Positions 37,735 through 50,650 of a stretch of DNA of 64,000 nucleotides are shown piece after piece (within the stretch, counting starts at the first letter, position 1; every line of letters begins with the position of its first letter). The DNA is taken from assembly GCA_900708905.1 (NCBI GenBank), contig CAADRB010000102.1, positions 110,047 to 174,046 on the forward strand. Direction: 5' to 3'. The DNA is from Hymenolepis diminuta. Its lineage: Eukaryota; Platyhelminthes; Cestoda; Cyclophyllidea; Hymenolepididae. A program made the position numbers and the translations under genes. Under the pieces are notes generated by a model that was not told the DNA's origin, did no database searches, and worked only from the letters and a program-made list of their open reading frames with translations.

Positions 37735-38315
37735 CAACATAGTCACCATTTATATTTTATTTTTATTAATTACATCTTCCCATCTTGCCATAAGCTTTCT
37801 CATTCCTTCTTTATAGAATTTTGCCAGTTTGGACTTAATAAAAGAAACTAGCTTCATTTCGACCTCCTCTCTTGAAGTAAGCCTTTGTTCCATTCGATGA
37901 TCCTGTAAACTTCTGAAAAGATGAAATTCAGTTGGTGCAAGATCGGGAGAATATGGTGGGGATGCATGAAATGCATGACTTCCCAGCCAAGTTCTTCAAC
38001 GAAATTTTTGTTTGCTCTTGAAGTGTGGGGTTTCGCATTGTCATGGTGCAGAATCACTCCTTTTCGATTCATCAGAGAAGGCCGTTTTTCCTACCGTTAA
38101 CAGCTTTAAAGTAGTTAGCTGCTGACAGTAAATTTCACATGTTATTGTTTGATTGTCACCCATTAGTTCATAATAAACAATTCCCTTCAAATTCCATCAT
38201 ACACACAAAAGACTTTTTTCGGGAGCAGTCCACTTCTCGGTTGTGGAATTGGGTTTGAATCACTGTCTTGACTTAGCCACTATCTTTTGCGCTTAACATT
38301 GTTGTTGCGCCTTTG
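37735..38315 (-). pseudogene. Mariner-family transposase relic (lineage 2), third catalytic Asp changed to Glu
   Basis: Minus-strand frames carry, in order: NVKRKR and WLSQDS; SLLCVWW and NLKGIVYYELMGDNQTI; KRPSLMNRKGVILHHDNAKP with HTSR; LGWEV; PPYSPDLAPTEFHLF; RMEQRLTSREEVEMKLVSF; and a C-terminal GMRKLMARWEDVINKNKI ending at TAA (37750-37752). These are mariner (DD34D) landmarks: HHDNA holds the second catalytic Asp, and DLAPxD/E holds the third. The third is GAA (Glu) at 37927-37929 instead of Asp. At least two frameshifts break the frame, and the N-terminal DNA-binding region and first Asp were not found. It is inactive. Only the segment around HHDNA is open for ~70 codons. Confidence 0.8.
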
Positions 38316-39984
38316 AGACTTCGATAAGTGCACGGAAGATGGAAATATTAACCGAGAAATGTAGAGTGTACAGAGGGCGATAGGAAGCAGCCATCTTGTC
38401 ACAACGGCCGCAAACATCAAATCAGCACGCAACCTAAAGACGAATATGTATATCTTTTATCCACGTCTTGCGTCCATATTAATTTGCTTGCATACTGTAA
38501 TTGGCTTAACCTACTTCTGATTCTGCGGTAGCAACATACGTGGTGGCTTGTATTAAGTTGTTTCTTTACCAGTCTCGTCCACAATCTTACACACACGAGC
38601 ACTTAAGTAAGAATGGCTTTCGTCTGTGTCTCTTCTCTCGTAAGAACCAATCACGGCTAATAGATCAACTCTAAAACTATTGATTCTAAAACAACTCTAG
38701 CAATAGCACTCCCGTTCATTTTCAGAAGATTTGTTTGCAGATGATGGATAAATATTTAATTTAAGGCACAATAAATTTGAAATACCCTGTGTAGGTCTAG
38801 GTGCAGTTCCACTGTTAATTGGATATTTGCCGTTGTGGTACAATTTTATTTGAATAATGTTTGCATTTACCATTGGTTTATTGATGTGTTACACGCATGT
38901 CAGTCACAATATTTCACAATGGTAAAATAAATATTCAGTCTCTAGGACTCGCCAACGTCAAATGGTGGCTATTGTCCAGTTTTAAAGACACAGAGAGGGA
39001 GAATGAAGGCAATTTGCAAGGAAATTCTTTTGGAACCAAATGTATTCATGTGAAAGCAACGAAATGCAGGTTAAATGATGGAATAAAAAGTATAATATCT
39101 GATCTATATATGATCTAATTCGTCTGCCATCTATTTACTATTTATATATCACTAACTGATCGCCTAGATAACAGTTGTTATATGATTCAGTTAATATGTA
39201 GGCAAGCATTGTTTTCTTAGATTTCAGCTGAGTCGTCTACTTTGAAAAGTGCGTAACAAGCGCTCATAGCAGCCAGTCGTCAACCAAACAAGTTTTGATC
39301 TTTAAGTAAACTACATGTTCCCAGACATTCATTCCATAAACCACAAAGTACACTGGGAGTAAGCCTGCAACCTAGCTAGCCTGTACGTACGCACTTGTCT
39401 ACACGCCGTCTAAAGCGGGCGTAGAATGCGGACAAAGTGGTCATTGTCTAGATCAGGACGCATACTCAGCTTCTTGCTGCTCATTCAAGGGTGAAGGACT
39501 GTGATCCTAATGACAAGATGGCCGCTTCCTCTCACCTTTATACCGTTTATATTTTTTGATCCTTATTTCTATCATTCATAAACCTTATTGGTGAGTGTAT
39601 GTCCTTCCTTTTTGTTTGCCTTTTCTATGTGGCGGTTCTCAACGACGACCTATTTCGACCACGCTTCCTAAAATTCACTTTTATAACATATATATGGACT
39701 CCATCCACCTCCACCACCACTCAGTCATCAAATAACACCTCACATCCCCAAGGTCACTTGATCAAGCTGTAATAGATAATAAAAGCTAGATCGCCAGAAA
39801 TAAACGGGAACCTTTTGATGTACTGTGACCACAGACTTGTGTATTTACCCGATTATGGATAAGTGGTAGCTGCATTAACCTTAATTAAATTAATAGCCCC
39901 AGTAGATGTCTGTTTATGTAAACCCAATCTTCGCAATCTTAAACAGCTATGTATATGATGGATGATCTTATATTACATCATTCA
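38316..39984. other. Gene-poor DNA with GC-richer islands
   Basis: No gene recognised. A motif GACAAGATGGCNGCTTCC occurs on the minus strand near 38378-38398 and on the plus strand near 39513-39531, in inverted orientation ~1.1 kb apart, within GC-richer DNA (39240-39540). The element behind it is unknown. Confidence 0.4.
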
Positions 39985-40125
39985 GATAGCCTAGTGGCGA
40001 AGTCGGAAGACACGAGTTCAATGCCCATTTGTGGACACCAGGTAGGTGGAATAGTTAACCGCACTGGTTAAGTCTGGATGATAAGGAGGTCGTTGCGCTT
40101 TCCTAAATGGGCTAGGGAGTTATTA
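39985..40125 (+). repeat. tRNA-derived SINE copy
   Basis: Head gatagcctagtggcgaagtc, B-box region cacgagttcaatgcccattt, body aggtggaatagttaaccgca and ctggttaagtctggatgataaggag, and tail taaatgggctagggag. The A-box/B-box interval is shortened. Confidence 0.6.
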
Positions 40126-40591
40126 TAGCAACCTGATTAATAACTTTTGCTTCAAATAACAACAGTAAAGTTAATAGTTTCCGGCATATAAATGTTATGG
40201 AGATGAGCGCGCGAGCTAAATGCAATGTGCAAACCACTCGCGTAGTCTTGACGAAAATGAAATAACATGTAGGTGGGGATGTGGACACAAAAACTAGCGA
40301 CTCCTGCTGTGACCAGTTTTGTCTGCTAATGCATTGTTGTTGTTGCATTGTGAATAAACAACCAATCTTTAAAGCGGGAGAAAGAGTTTGACTATTTAAT
40401 AGGAAAAATTTAGAAAATTGTGGGAAACTGCAGTCCATTATGGGACTTTGGGAAACGGATTCATATGGACATATTCAACTTCCATAATGGAGAGCACGAT
40501 AAGAAGGACTTGAGAACACCATTACATTATCTCACATATCGTGTAAATAAATATTTGCACTATTAGGATAGGAAAACCTTATGATATGTAT
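40126..40591. other. Gene-poor DNA
   Basis: No gene recognised. The 108-aa minus frame at 40112-40438 starts inside AT-rich DNA and overlaps the SINE end, so I regard it as fortuitous. Confidence 0.4.
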
Positions 40592-40790
40592 GGAGCAGGT
40601 GGCGCAGCGGTAAATGTGAACAACTGACGACTCACAAGTCCGAGTTTGAAAATCGTTGGTGCACAAGTAGGGAATGGCCCGAACAACCGTGCTGGTTAAT
40701 AATAATCAAGAGAAGGTGGATTTTATGATCTATAAAAGCCCGATGTCCCAGTTTTCCCAGGTAGAGATAGAAGAGAACGCACGCACAAGT
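40592..40790 (+). repeat. tRNA-derived SINE copy
   Basis: Head gcaggtggcgcagcggtaaa (A box), gactcacaagtccgagtttg in the B-box region, body gggaatggcccgaacaaccg and tgctggttaataataatc, and tail region ttcccaggtagagatagaag. Confidence 0.6.
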
Positions 40791-42459
40791 CAGTTAGGCA
40801 CAAACCAATTTAATTTCTGACCTTGAGGTATACAAATTTGCCAATAATATATTGGAAATATAGCATAAACACTAAAAATATTCTTTTCTCAGGGGGAAAT
40901 AGTTAATACGTGTTTTCTCGCATTAATATAATACTTCCCCTTTATAGTGGAGGAGTGAGGGTTTCTCACCACAGAATTCGAATAATTTGACTCTGCCGCT
41001 CAAGATGAGAGTTGAAAACTACGGATTTGGGAGTTGTTTTAATTTTTTTCATGGGCAGAATAGAAAAATGAATACTTTAAGAGCCTTATTGGATAGAGTT
41101 AAACAAGGAAAGATAAAACTTCCGAATAATAACATAAGAGGATTTGTTTCTTTTATGAGTTGAGAGATCGATAATGAATAGACGTGGAACTAAATTTTAA
41201 TAAGTGAACAGGAAATAAGATACAGCATGACTGACAAAAACACCCATGAGGGTTGGGTATTGTGTCTTGAAGATATTTCAATCCACCTAATTATTTGAGA
41301 TTTAATTCTTTCCATTTGTAGACCATTACCAGTGGTTCATGTTCTTGTCGCTAATTATCGAGTTACCGAGGATGACCTTTTCCAAGAACATTAATGAAAG
41401 CCCTCTAAACAATTCAATCTGAGTATTGAGAAAATTGACCCGTAATCATTTCAACCATTGAATAAACTGGTAATAGATGAGGGACTCATGATTTCTGGTA
41501 TTTTCACAATCTACAGACAGTGGTGCAAATTATTTACCTTTTCCTATGCATAAAAAGTAAATGAAAGGTGTACCATGTAGTTATCAAAAAAATTTTTTGG
41601 CCTATGGCGTAATTTAACTCATATATGGATGCTTGGATAGGAATATCACCCACACAAGCTTATTTTTTCTTAAGGTACACCAACTTCGATATATGAATTG
41701 ACCCATTCCAGGCCTTTATTTTTTCCAAAATTACATTCGCCTTGTACTCCTTTGTCGCACGCCCACATTACCTATGCCAGAGATTTCTATCGACATCTCC
41801 AGCCAGGGAGTCAAATCTGAAATATGTATTACTAATATTTGCTTCCATTGTGGGTGTGTGTGTAAAGGAAAAATTATTTCAAATATTCTATTTTATCATC
41901 CGATTTTATTTAAATAGGAGTTTTAAAAATGTGAAATACCCAACAGAATGTGCTTGTCGTCGTTAAAATTTGGCAAAATGCAAGTCCTATTCATAAAGCT
42001 CTTAAAAAAATAATCAGAATCATCGCTTCATTTCTATGTGAAATCGGATGACTGTATTAGTCAGACCAGTTTGTTGGGGAGGGCGTCGATTAATAATTTT
42101 CAAAATCTCTATGATATTTTTATTATCTTAGAGTGGAATTTCATGCTATGAGTGGGATGTAGACAGACTTATTTTTCATTACTCACTTTTAAGAAGTATT
42201 TTTGAAAGAAAATTTGGCGGCATTTATGAACTTTGTCCCAAGTCCGGTTCTTATTGAAAAAGCCTGACATTATGATGTCGTCTAGAAGATTATCCAAAGT
42301 CCAAGTGAGTCTGTCTCCGTTTCAGACAATCAAATAGCCTCAAAATGGCAGCATTCGAGGACAGTCAAGAATTGCTAATATATATATATATATATCTAAT
42401 TCGGCCAGTAAAGCCAATTTTGGAGCGCCACCACATCCCCTTACATAACGAAGTATCTT
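40791..42459. other. Gene-poor DNA
   Basis: No gene recognised. A (TA)n microsatellite lies at 42379-42395. Confidence 0.4.
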
Positions 42460-42660
42460 CCAAAGGTTAATGGAAAATGACCATCTCCCGCGAATCAAAA
42501 GATCAAGAGTTAAGTCGGACCGCGTCCATATTGGACAACCGGAAATGTATGAAAGAGGAAGGGAGGAAGGAGTAAGAAACGGAAGAGAAAGAGCATCAGG
42601 ACTGATAGAGGGCATCTCGGGTTGTGAGAAAAAAGAGAAACATGGTACGCTTAGAGGACC
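42460..42660 (+). repeat. Dispersed repeat family B copy
   Basis: Contains gatcaagagttaagtcggac, gtccatattggacaaccgga and the purine-rich gaggaagggaggaaggagta. It is the closest match to the 11240 copy. Overlapping short frames on both strands are products of this repeat. Confidence 0.6.
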
Positions 42661-43624
42661 TCTCTGGTTTTGTCCCTTGAGAGTCATTGTTTGATTTATA
42701 GAATGAGTAAACAGTGTGAGTATGAGTCAGAATATTTACTTCAATGTCTTCAATTTCAATGAGAAAGCATCTAAACATGAGAAAAAGTAAATTAGTCTAA
42801 TAAGGGGTGAAGGTAGGACGTAGGGTGGAATTGAAAAACAAGATCGAGTTAAATTAGTTATGCGTATTTTGAATAATTGAATCTGTAAACTTGATGTTAT
42901 GCTCATTGATTCCTATTCTAATGTTCAAAATGTCATATTTCTTGATTTAGGATAGTGAATTAAGTAATGTCTACGATGTCAATAGTTTATTTGCCATTTG
43001 ATTAAACTGACCGTTAAAAATGAAATCAGGAATTGAATTCTTAAAACATTAGCTTTCCTACTTTCTTACAAGGAGCATAAATAGCTTTGTTATTAATGTT
43101 CTAAAAATCGCTAGGGTTTCTGGGTGAGTTCATGTCCGTGCTATTCAGAGCCTTTCGATTAGTAGATTAAATCGGATGGTTCATTTGTATCTTCTTACAA
43201 CCAGGAGCAAGTATATGAGACTAGTAAAAATAATATTCAAGATAGCAGAGCTCACTATCGAATCAAAGATCATTAGATAATCTAAATAGATGGAAGAGTA
43301 GTTCTAAACAATATCAGTGTGTACAAGGCACAGACCTTGGCAGAAAACACAAGATTGCTCTTGATATAGATACTATGATCTTTTTTCCTTTGTCAGGTAC
43401 TGAGTAATTTCACCTGCGTAGTTCAGCATCGCAGACTATTTCCAACTGACAACCCCATAACTTCTAAATGCTCTTAATGTGTTTTATATCTTCTCAGTTA
43501 CCTTTTATTAAAGCTACACCTGCTCAGGTTCAAGGGAGAGGTAAAACAAGACTTAGTTCAAACGGTGATTTTCCATTAACGAGATAAATTTACCCATATA
43601 GGCTTGAATATGTGATAATGGTTG
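42661..43624. other. Gene-poor DNA
   Basis: No gene or repeat supported. Confidence 0.4.
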
Positions 43625-43745
43625 GGTGCTTAGTTAGCCAATAATTCCAGCGGATGGTCTACATATCCAGGTTTGAGCGTGGAAATCCAATAATCGATTA
43701 TCCACTGCATGAGAGAGGATTAGTGAGTTTCTCTCGGATGCAACG
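43625..43745 (+). repeat. Possible degenerate SINE copy
   Basis: ttagttagccaataattcca and atccaggtttgagcgtggaa faintly follow the A-box/B-box head order. Only the head is detectable. Confidence 0.3.
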
Positions 43746-43999
43746 AAAATATTCGATTAGACTTCCTAACAAAATGAAAAAATATTTGGATAATTTTCAC
43801 GTTTTAAAATTTTCTGGAAACATTTAAAATCTATTTAGAGCACCATAAATCATCAATCTGATTTTATTTATAAATATCTAAGGAGAAATAATGATAATGT
43901 TCCTAGGAGCGAATTCCGTTTAAGTATAGATAATTTGCTACAAACCGCCCCTCATAAATCCTCCATTACTTGCTTACGCGCATTTTTGATTATTAGAGC

Positions 44000-44290
44000 A
44001 CGTGATTCAACTTCCTTCCTCTATCTGTCCGTCCTTATCTGGCAAACGCGACTCCCTGCACGCTGATTGGTCCCTCTTAAGGTCACGCAATAGTGACCAC
44101 GAGACTCAAGCTCTATCTCTAAAGTGCGCACGTGCTCGCGTTACAATTGGTCTCGCGTGGGTATTGGTTGTACGATTACTGCTTAGTTGGCTGGCTCGGC
44201 GACTCTCTAGGCATAGAGAATGACTCATCTTGTTAGAGGGTAGATTGTACGTCTACTGCGCAATCGATCAGCTGCGTGAATGCTTAGTTT
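44000..44290. other. GC-richer island, possible repeat or decayed promoter
   Basis: Contrasts with the AT-rich flanks. Contains cacgctgattggtccctctt (CCAAT-box type) and gtgcgcacgtgctcgcgtta, echoing the motif pair in the 23690 island. The 73-aa frame across it (44002-44223) shows no family features. Confidence 0.35.
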
Positions 44291-44739
44291 GAGCCGTTGT
44301 TTTTCAGCATTGCGATTGATGAAATTACCGACTATCCAATGAGTAGATTTCTCACATTTGACGGGGGATTAAGTAAGTAAATAAAAGAATTGAGCTATCA
44401 CAGAAAATGGTCACCACAACCCTGTCGTAATACCGTGACTCAACGTCCACCCATGCCTAAAATAGTTACCTTTAGTTGTTTATCCAATGTTCAAATCTAA
44501 TTGGGTCAATAGTTCATGCCACTTATCGTCAATACTCTATGTAACTTCATAATTTATTTGACCTGACACTGGAGTCTGAGATTTGTTTTAACTCTACTTG
44601 TCGGTTTATTCAAGATCCTGAGGGTTGAACGTAAACCAGATAGAGAACTTGAGTAGGTCTCTGTTGGACTGGGTCATTTTGAACCTCTTTAATGATTATC
44701 CTGCTAAGTCAGTGATAGACATAATAGAGAGGTGAAAGA

Positions 44740-44945
44740 GCGACCTAGCAACGAAGCGGTTAACGTGTTTGTCTGGCAAGTTAGAGGTAACCAAGGCTTT
44801 GATGCCCATTAGTGCAGACCTATGAGCGGAATTGACCAGGTGCACTGATTAGGTCTGGCTAATAAAGGTAGTGGCAGAGTTTGATTTTCTCACCAGGAAG
44901 GTCACATAATTATAACCCTCTATCCAAGATGAATTTTGAAAAACT
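44740..44945 (+). repeat. tRNA-derived SINE copy
   Basis: Head gaagcggttaacgtgtttgt, ctggcaagttagaggtaacc, B-box region ggctttgatgcccattagtg, body gcggaattgaccaggtgcac and tgattaggtctggctaataa, and tail ttctcaccaggaaggtcaca and ccaagatgaattttgaaaaa. It is one of the two most complete copies. Confidence 0.65.
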
Positions 44946-45509
44946 TTTCCCATATGTTCTTCGGGGCTAGGTACCGAACTTACGGAGATACCAGTACGTT
45001 GATATGGGGTGGTTAATTTCATTGGCAGAAACAGAGTTAAAAGATTAAACGGTCTCTAAAGTACACGAAGATATTAGTGTTCATGTTTCCATTTCAATGT
45101 CCGTATACAATAAATTGTGGTCATATATGATTAATCATGCGTGTAGAATTATTAGGTCTGCCCGCTTTGGACAAATTGGATGGATGAGTCACAGGTTGGG
45201 TAAATCTATACGCGCAAAATTATTGTAACATTTCCAAAACTGTTTATGGTAGAGTCGTCGCATTTAGGGAGTGGTAGCTCTCATCTATGGATGCTTTAAT
45301 GGTAGTTTGAAAGTGAAACTTTGGTGGAGTCTCTTGACAGAAACAACAGAAAATCTAAGCGATGAAATAATCGGTGGTGCCAATGATAGTATTCTAGTGA
45401 TTAGTGAAAATATTAACAAAATTTACCCTGGGAAGGAGAAGATTTCGTGGAGCAACATCTTCAGTAATTCCCATCCAGTCATTTCCCTTGTTTACTAGAA
45501 CCAATCATT

Positions 45510-45590
45510 ACAGTGGCGGTTTCTATGATTAGATATGAACCGGTATCGCAACCTTTGACTTAACAGACGTCTGAACTACTGACACACTGA
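45510..45590 (-). repeat. Partial SINE head
   Basis: On the minus strand, GTGTGTCAGTAGTTCAGACG, TCTGTTAAGTCAAAGGTTGC and GATACCGGTTCA follow the SINE head order. The body is missing. Confidence 0.35.
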
Positions 45591-48500
45591 TTAAATAATC
45601 GCAGCACAGTAGTGTATCGAACAAAATCTGCTATAATAATGAAGGTGATCAGGTCGTAGTGGTCCGATATTTCTCAGGTACATTATCCCGCACTGCATTT
45701 AAAACAGGCTAGTAAGATTATTTACGTATAACTAAAGTGAGTAAAGAACAAAGGGTACGTGTAATAGGTCCTAACATCTTAGGAGACAGTGGTGTTTAGC
45801 GAAAAGACTATCACTCCCCACATAAAGGGATAATGTAAGAATGTGTAAGCACTTTTATAATCGACACTGTGGTATACTACGGTTACAATATTTCCGGCCT
45901 AATAGAAAGAAGGGGGAACTCTGCAATCCAAATAGTGACTTCTTAAGTAAAAAGTACGGTTGCTTGCATATGACTTAAATAGGAGGGATTAATTGGCTAC
46001 CTGGCAAGTTAGTAATAAAGCAGTGTCAAAACTTCATTTCCTAATCATGAAAGAACTAATCGAATAACTCAATTCTGTGAATGAATTCCGTTAACAGAAC
46101 TTAATTAAATCATCGAAATTACTAAATTTTTCCTCCCATTAGGACCAAAATGATCTTAGCGTATCATTCATGTGGAACCAGAATTTACCAGATCTTAATC
46201 CATGGCAGAGTTGTCTCTACGTCTGAATATAACCTCTGTCTCTACAAATATGAGCCATGACGTTGTGAAATTAAATGCTGCTCTAACATATTGTAATCTG
46301 CCAATACAGCAAGATAAGCCACCAGATACGTTGCTACTGAAGAATTGGAAGTGGGTTAAGCTAGAATTTCGCCAGCTAATACAGATAAAATGGACACAGA
46401 GTGGACTACTGAGAAGCTTAAACTCGAAATACACTCAACCACACGGCCCCATGCTAGTCAGAAAATAGTGGCAAAATGGTCGTTTCTTTTCACTTTTGCA
46501 TCCTTTACATTTTTGATCCATCTTTTCCATCTTCCATATTCCTATATATCTTTATGCCCCTTAATATTCATTTGACTTATCTATAAATAGTCTTAAGAAA
46601 CATCTATTTAGACCACATCCCTCAAGTTGAACTCCGTCCGTTTGTCAAATAAATGACAACCGGATTGTCAATAAGTAAGCATTATTGGTGAATATAACTG
46701 TTGATGAGAACAGTTAAATTGTTATGGTGCTTGTACGCGCTATGATGAGTAAGAATGATAAGGTAATGACGAATTAACAGAGAAAACGATGTAGATAGTA
46801 TTTAGCTAAGGAAGAATTATGCAAAAGGGTTGGAGGTAACGTTTTTAATTTATGAACACAAAAACTGACAGAAATCTCTTATCAGTTTATTTAAAAAGAT
46901 AGCCTAAATTATAGTGTTCGGAAAGGCGGATGTATAACTGAGAGAAAATAGGTTGGAGAAATGGTAGGGACATTTGATCCGTGGGATTCGAGGTTTTGAC
47001 CTTTTCAACACGCAGATCAGAAGAAAATGTGCTGCTGCTTCTCCAAAAGATTCCTTAAAATGAACCTAATGTCATTATTGAGGTTGACATTCAAACACCC
47101 GTATTTTTAATAAGACCGAAATAGGGTGGTTGAAGCCCCTGTTAATTATTACGCCCGAGAAACAGTGATTTTGTCGATAGTACAAGAGCATTGCCTTCTT
47201 TACTACAAGCATTCGCATACGAGTAGTAGCTTCGGACTTCACCCTTCTCGTTCAAATTCCCTTAAGGTGGGAATTTACATATTTAGAAGTGGGAATCAAC
47301 ATTGCTGGCATTTTTATGTGATAACCCAGTCAAACCAAAGATGTTTTCGATTGCTACCACTGGTAACGTTGATTGTGCTACCTTTCTTTAAATAAGTACT
47401 TGTATCCGGAGTATAAATACAAGGAACCCCATCAGAAACCATATTATATGTGTATTCATTCGACTTTACACCGGATGAGAATCGAGTCTAGTGAATACAG
47501 CTTAAGAGCATTATTACAAGATAGAACAGCTTACTCATCAATTGAAATAGAATACTGGATTCTTTACATCTTATGAAACCAGTAATCAATTTTATACATT
47601 CAAACTCCAGCGATTTGTGCTTTCAATAAGTACAGAAGCACATGAACACAAGGCACACAGAAAAAGGATTTAAAAGAGGGAGCAAAAGCATAGGGAGGGC
47701 AAAAATTGAGGTCCAGCAGCAATTGTGGGAACAAAGGGGACAGAAAGTCAGTGTGAATCACTCTCCAAACGGTAAATGTGAATCACATCATCAACATCGG
47801 GTAGTCGTGATGACTCGGCAGGCTGCCTGCCTGTGTACGTACAAGGTATTTGCCTTGCCTCCCTCTTTCTCTGTCTACGGTGCTTGTTCTTTAGAAAAAG
47901 TCTCGGAAGTACAGTAGGCAAAGTACGATAGGCAAATCGAATAGAAACGACACTGTCACTGCAGCGGTAATGTGAATTATTGATTTTTTTCTCTTTTCAT
48001 CAGTTAGGCATGAGTCAGCGTGCATTTTTACGTAATTAAATAGTGCTATTTCATAGATAACTTGACTGAGCATTTATTACCAGAATTGAAGCTCGATTAT
48101 GCTACTAGTAAACCGAATTTCCTATATCCGTAATAATAATAATACCTATTCACAAATTAAAGTACAAGTCAATCAGCAGCACCATAAACAGAGTTGTTTA
48201 GATTTTTAAAACTTCCAGCATGAGTATTTATCTGAGAGGGAGAGTTTCGGAGTCCACTGAGTTTGGGAGTTTTAACGAAAAAATTGCTAACGCTTCTTTT
48301 AACAAAACATAATATATTCGATGCATACAGTTTATTTTTTCCTTCATATCGGCACATGTTAGATTACAGTGGTATGTGGAGGATTTCATAAAATCACAAA
48401 AGTGCAAGGATTCATTAAACAAAGACGACAGTGTCTCTACCTTTATAATTTAAGTAGCATTTGCTGTAAAAGATAGTACAGTAACACGCCCATCTTTCTT

Positions 48501-48817
48501 TTTCAATTGGACGAAAAGAATTTCGTTCAGTAGGTGTAGACTAAGCACATTGTATGAAGTGAAAAGTATTTAATCTCAAATCAAGTCATTATGTTTTGTA
48601 AAAAAGCAAATAAAATAACCAAACATATATTAACTCAATTTTTGAGTTCATGTACTTACTATCCTAAAAAATACATATGACTTTTCGCTACGGATTTTCA
48701 ACAAAAAATGGCTAAAAAATGATACATAAGTAATGCTACTTTTAAAATTTGATTAAGTGAAAATTTGAGATATCCCCTTTCAGTCTGATGATTTCAAGCG
48801 CCAACAGAATAGAACAA
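45591..48817. other. Gene-poor DNA
   Basis: No gene recognised. Several 60-90-aa frames (46202-46468, 47126-47395, 47642-47917) occur but show no domain, no splice context and often an overlapping antisense frame. Confidence 0.4.
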
Positions 48818-48930
48818 CCTTTCCCAATATCAGAAGAAAGAGAATTGAAAATGACCAGCAGTGCATTGGAAGTTCGCTGGGGAAGGAATGGGTGGTGGAA
48901 GTGGAGAGCTGGTTGATAAGTAACAATTGT
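48818..48930 (+). repeat. Diverged family B copy
   Basis: cctttcccaatatcagaaga, ttgaaaatgaccagcagtgc and attggaagttcgctggggaa, followed by a purine-rich block, keep the family B order with strong divergence. Confidence 0.4.
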
Positions 48931-49494
48931 GTGTGTGATAGCGAAATTGAGTAAAACTATAGGCTGACTAGTTTAACCTGATCTATGCTACACGCAGACA
49001 TCTATAGGTCAATCTTATACGAACGTCATGTTGATGTGATCGTATGTAACAATTAGGTCAAGCAAGTCTAAAGGTCACTGTACGGATACTAAAGAATGAA
49101 TATAGATGAAACCAGACTTAAGCTCCGAGGGAAACATGATCAAGGTTGAGTTGTTCGCTTTGATTTACTAAGCTTAAAACAATTGCAATAGGATATGTTG
49201 CAGGAGTATTTAGATACGAAAATCTTTCAGAAGATACAAACCAGTATGGGGCTTTTATTTTAAAGTAAGCCAAAAATATGATTATTTTAAGTACTTTCTA
49301 CTTAAAATACACTGAAAGATTAAGGACACTAAAGGATTCTATCAGGATTTGCAATTTCAACTTGCAGATTCTGGAAAGACAAGCTAGGATTGGACAACCT
49401 AGAATAGAAAAGTTCTACTATAATATTTTAAGTAGTAAATTGATACACAAGTATTTAAACACTTGTTTTCGGATTTTATGGTGTAAATGATGTC

Positions 49495-49640
49495 CGTGAA
49501 GCTGATCTCATGATCTAAATAAATATGTTTTCTGGGGTTTACTTCATACTCATATCTGCCCTCCCTTACTCTTTTAACTAATACAATTCTGATGAGTACC
49601 GATCCTATGCTCTCTAACTTGGCAGGCAAACATGTTAACT
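49495..49640 (-). repeat. tRNA-derived SINE copy (head)
   Basis: On the minus strand, GTTAACATGTTTGCCTGCCA, AGTTAGAGAGCATAGGATCG and GTACTCATC match the head of the 44740 copy (gttaacgtgtttgtctggca, agttagaggtaacc). Confidence 0.5.
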
Positions 49641-50610
49641 GGTATGACTGTACACCAGAATAAGTGAATCAAAAACCCCCATATATAACTTTGAATACCT
49701 TGTTGACCTTAGTTAATGTAGACGAATACGCGAATTTTATGCATCAATATATTACCAGCTCACTTATGATGTAGTGAAAACTGAAATAAACAAAACATTT
49801 CTTTGAGCGCATAGGTACAAGTGATCCCTCTATATTTTGGGGACCCCAAGGCCAAAATTACTCAAATATCAAGACAACTTTAAAGCTTTAAAGAATTAGA
49901 TAAAAATATTTAGTTCCAACTTGTAGTATACATAAAAACAAATTAGGAATCTATAACCGAAAACAACAACGATTCTAATGTGATATTTTAGGCAATACAA
50001 TTAGCATATAACTAATCTAAAGTTTACCTAGAAGGAAAAAAGCATTTACACAGTTTATAAAGGCCAGTTAAATAAACATGGGAGATACACTCATAAAAAG
50101 TTAAATTGCCTCACAAGAACGTATATTTACAGGATAAGTATATCGATTACGTAAATGACACTATACCACACATTCAGTTAGTATAGTTTTCAAAAAGGTA
50201 GTACCTCTGTAAAGGAAGCAGAAGGAACTATTTTCGATGCTCTGAACAGAATTTAGGGGAAACCTGTGGACGGAATTCATTCGATGAGCATTAGTCCTTC
50301 GGGGTATACAAAATACCATAAACAGTAAGCGGATATTGGACATGCTAAAACCACTCCAAGGAGAATCTTGCACCTTGCCACTCAGCTCTTGACCAGTTTT
50401 AATCAATGGTTAGTGATGTAGTCCACCTGATACCTGTCGAACCCGTGAACTTCAGCTTCGTAGACCCATATATTGACCACTACAACGCAAACGGATAACC
50501 AATACAGGAGCCCATGCATTTTTCCCTCTGCGGACCATCTTTTGACTTACAACACAAACAGGTGCACAAATACTACGCTATACCGAAGTGGTGTTTGTTT
50601 TAAATAAAAC
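49641..50610. other. Gene-poor DNA downstream of FCF1
   Basis: No gene recognised. An 81-aa minus frame (50161-50406) lacks family features. Confidence 0.4.
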
Positions 50611-50611
50611 A

Positions 50612-50617
50612 TTTATT
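50612..50617 (-). terminator. Polyadenylation signal AATAAA of FCF1
   Basis: AATAAA on the minus strand 33 nt past the FCF1 stop codon (50651-50653), implying a very short 3' untranslated region. Confidence 0.6.
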
Positions 50618-50650
50618 TGCGGGAATATATACATATACAAAGTAATCGTT

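Noticed and set aside
44002..44223. 73-aa ORF in a GC-richer island
   Set aside because: Long open frames are expected where stop codons are rarer; no family features.
49588..49615. Second CTGATGAG hammerhead-like core
   Set aside because: No second core half; it is the minus-strand SINE head (GGATCGGTACTCATCAG).
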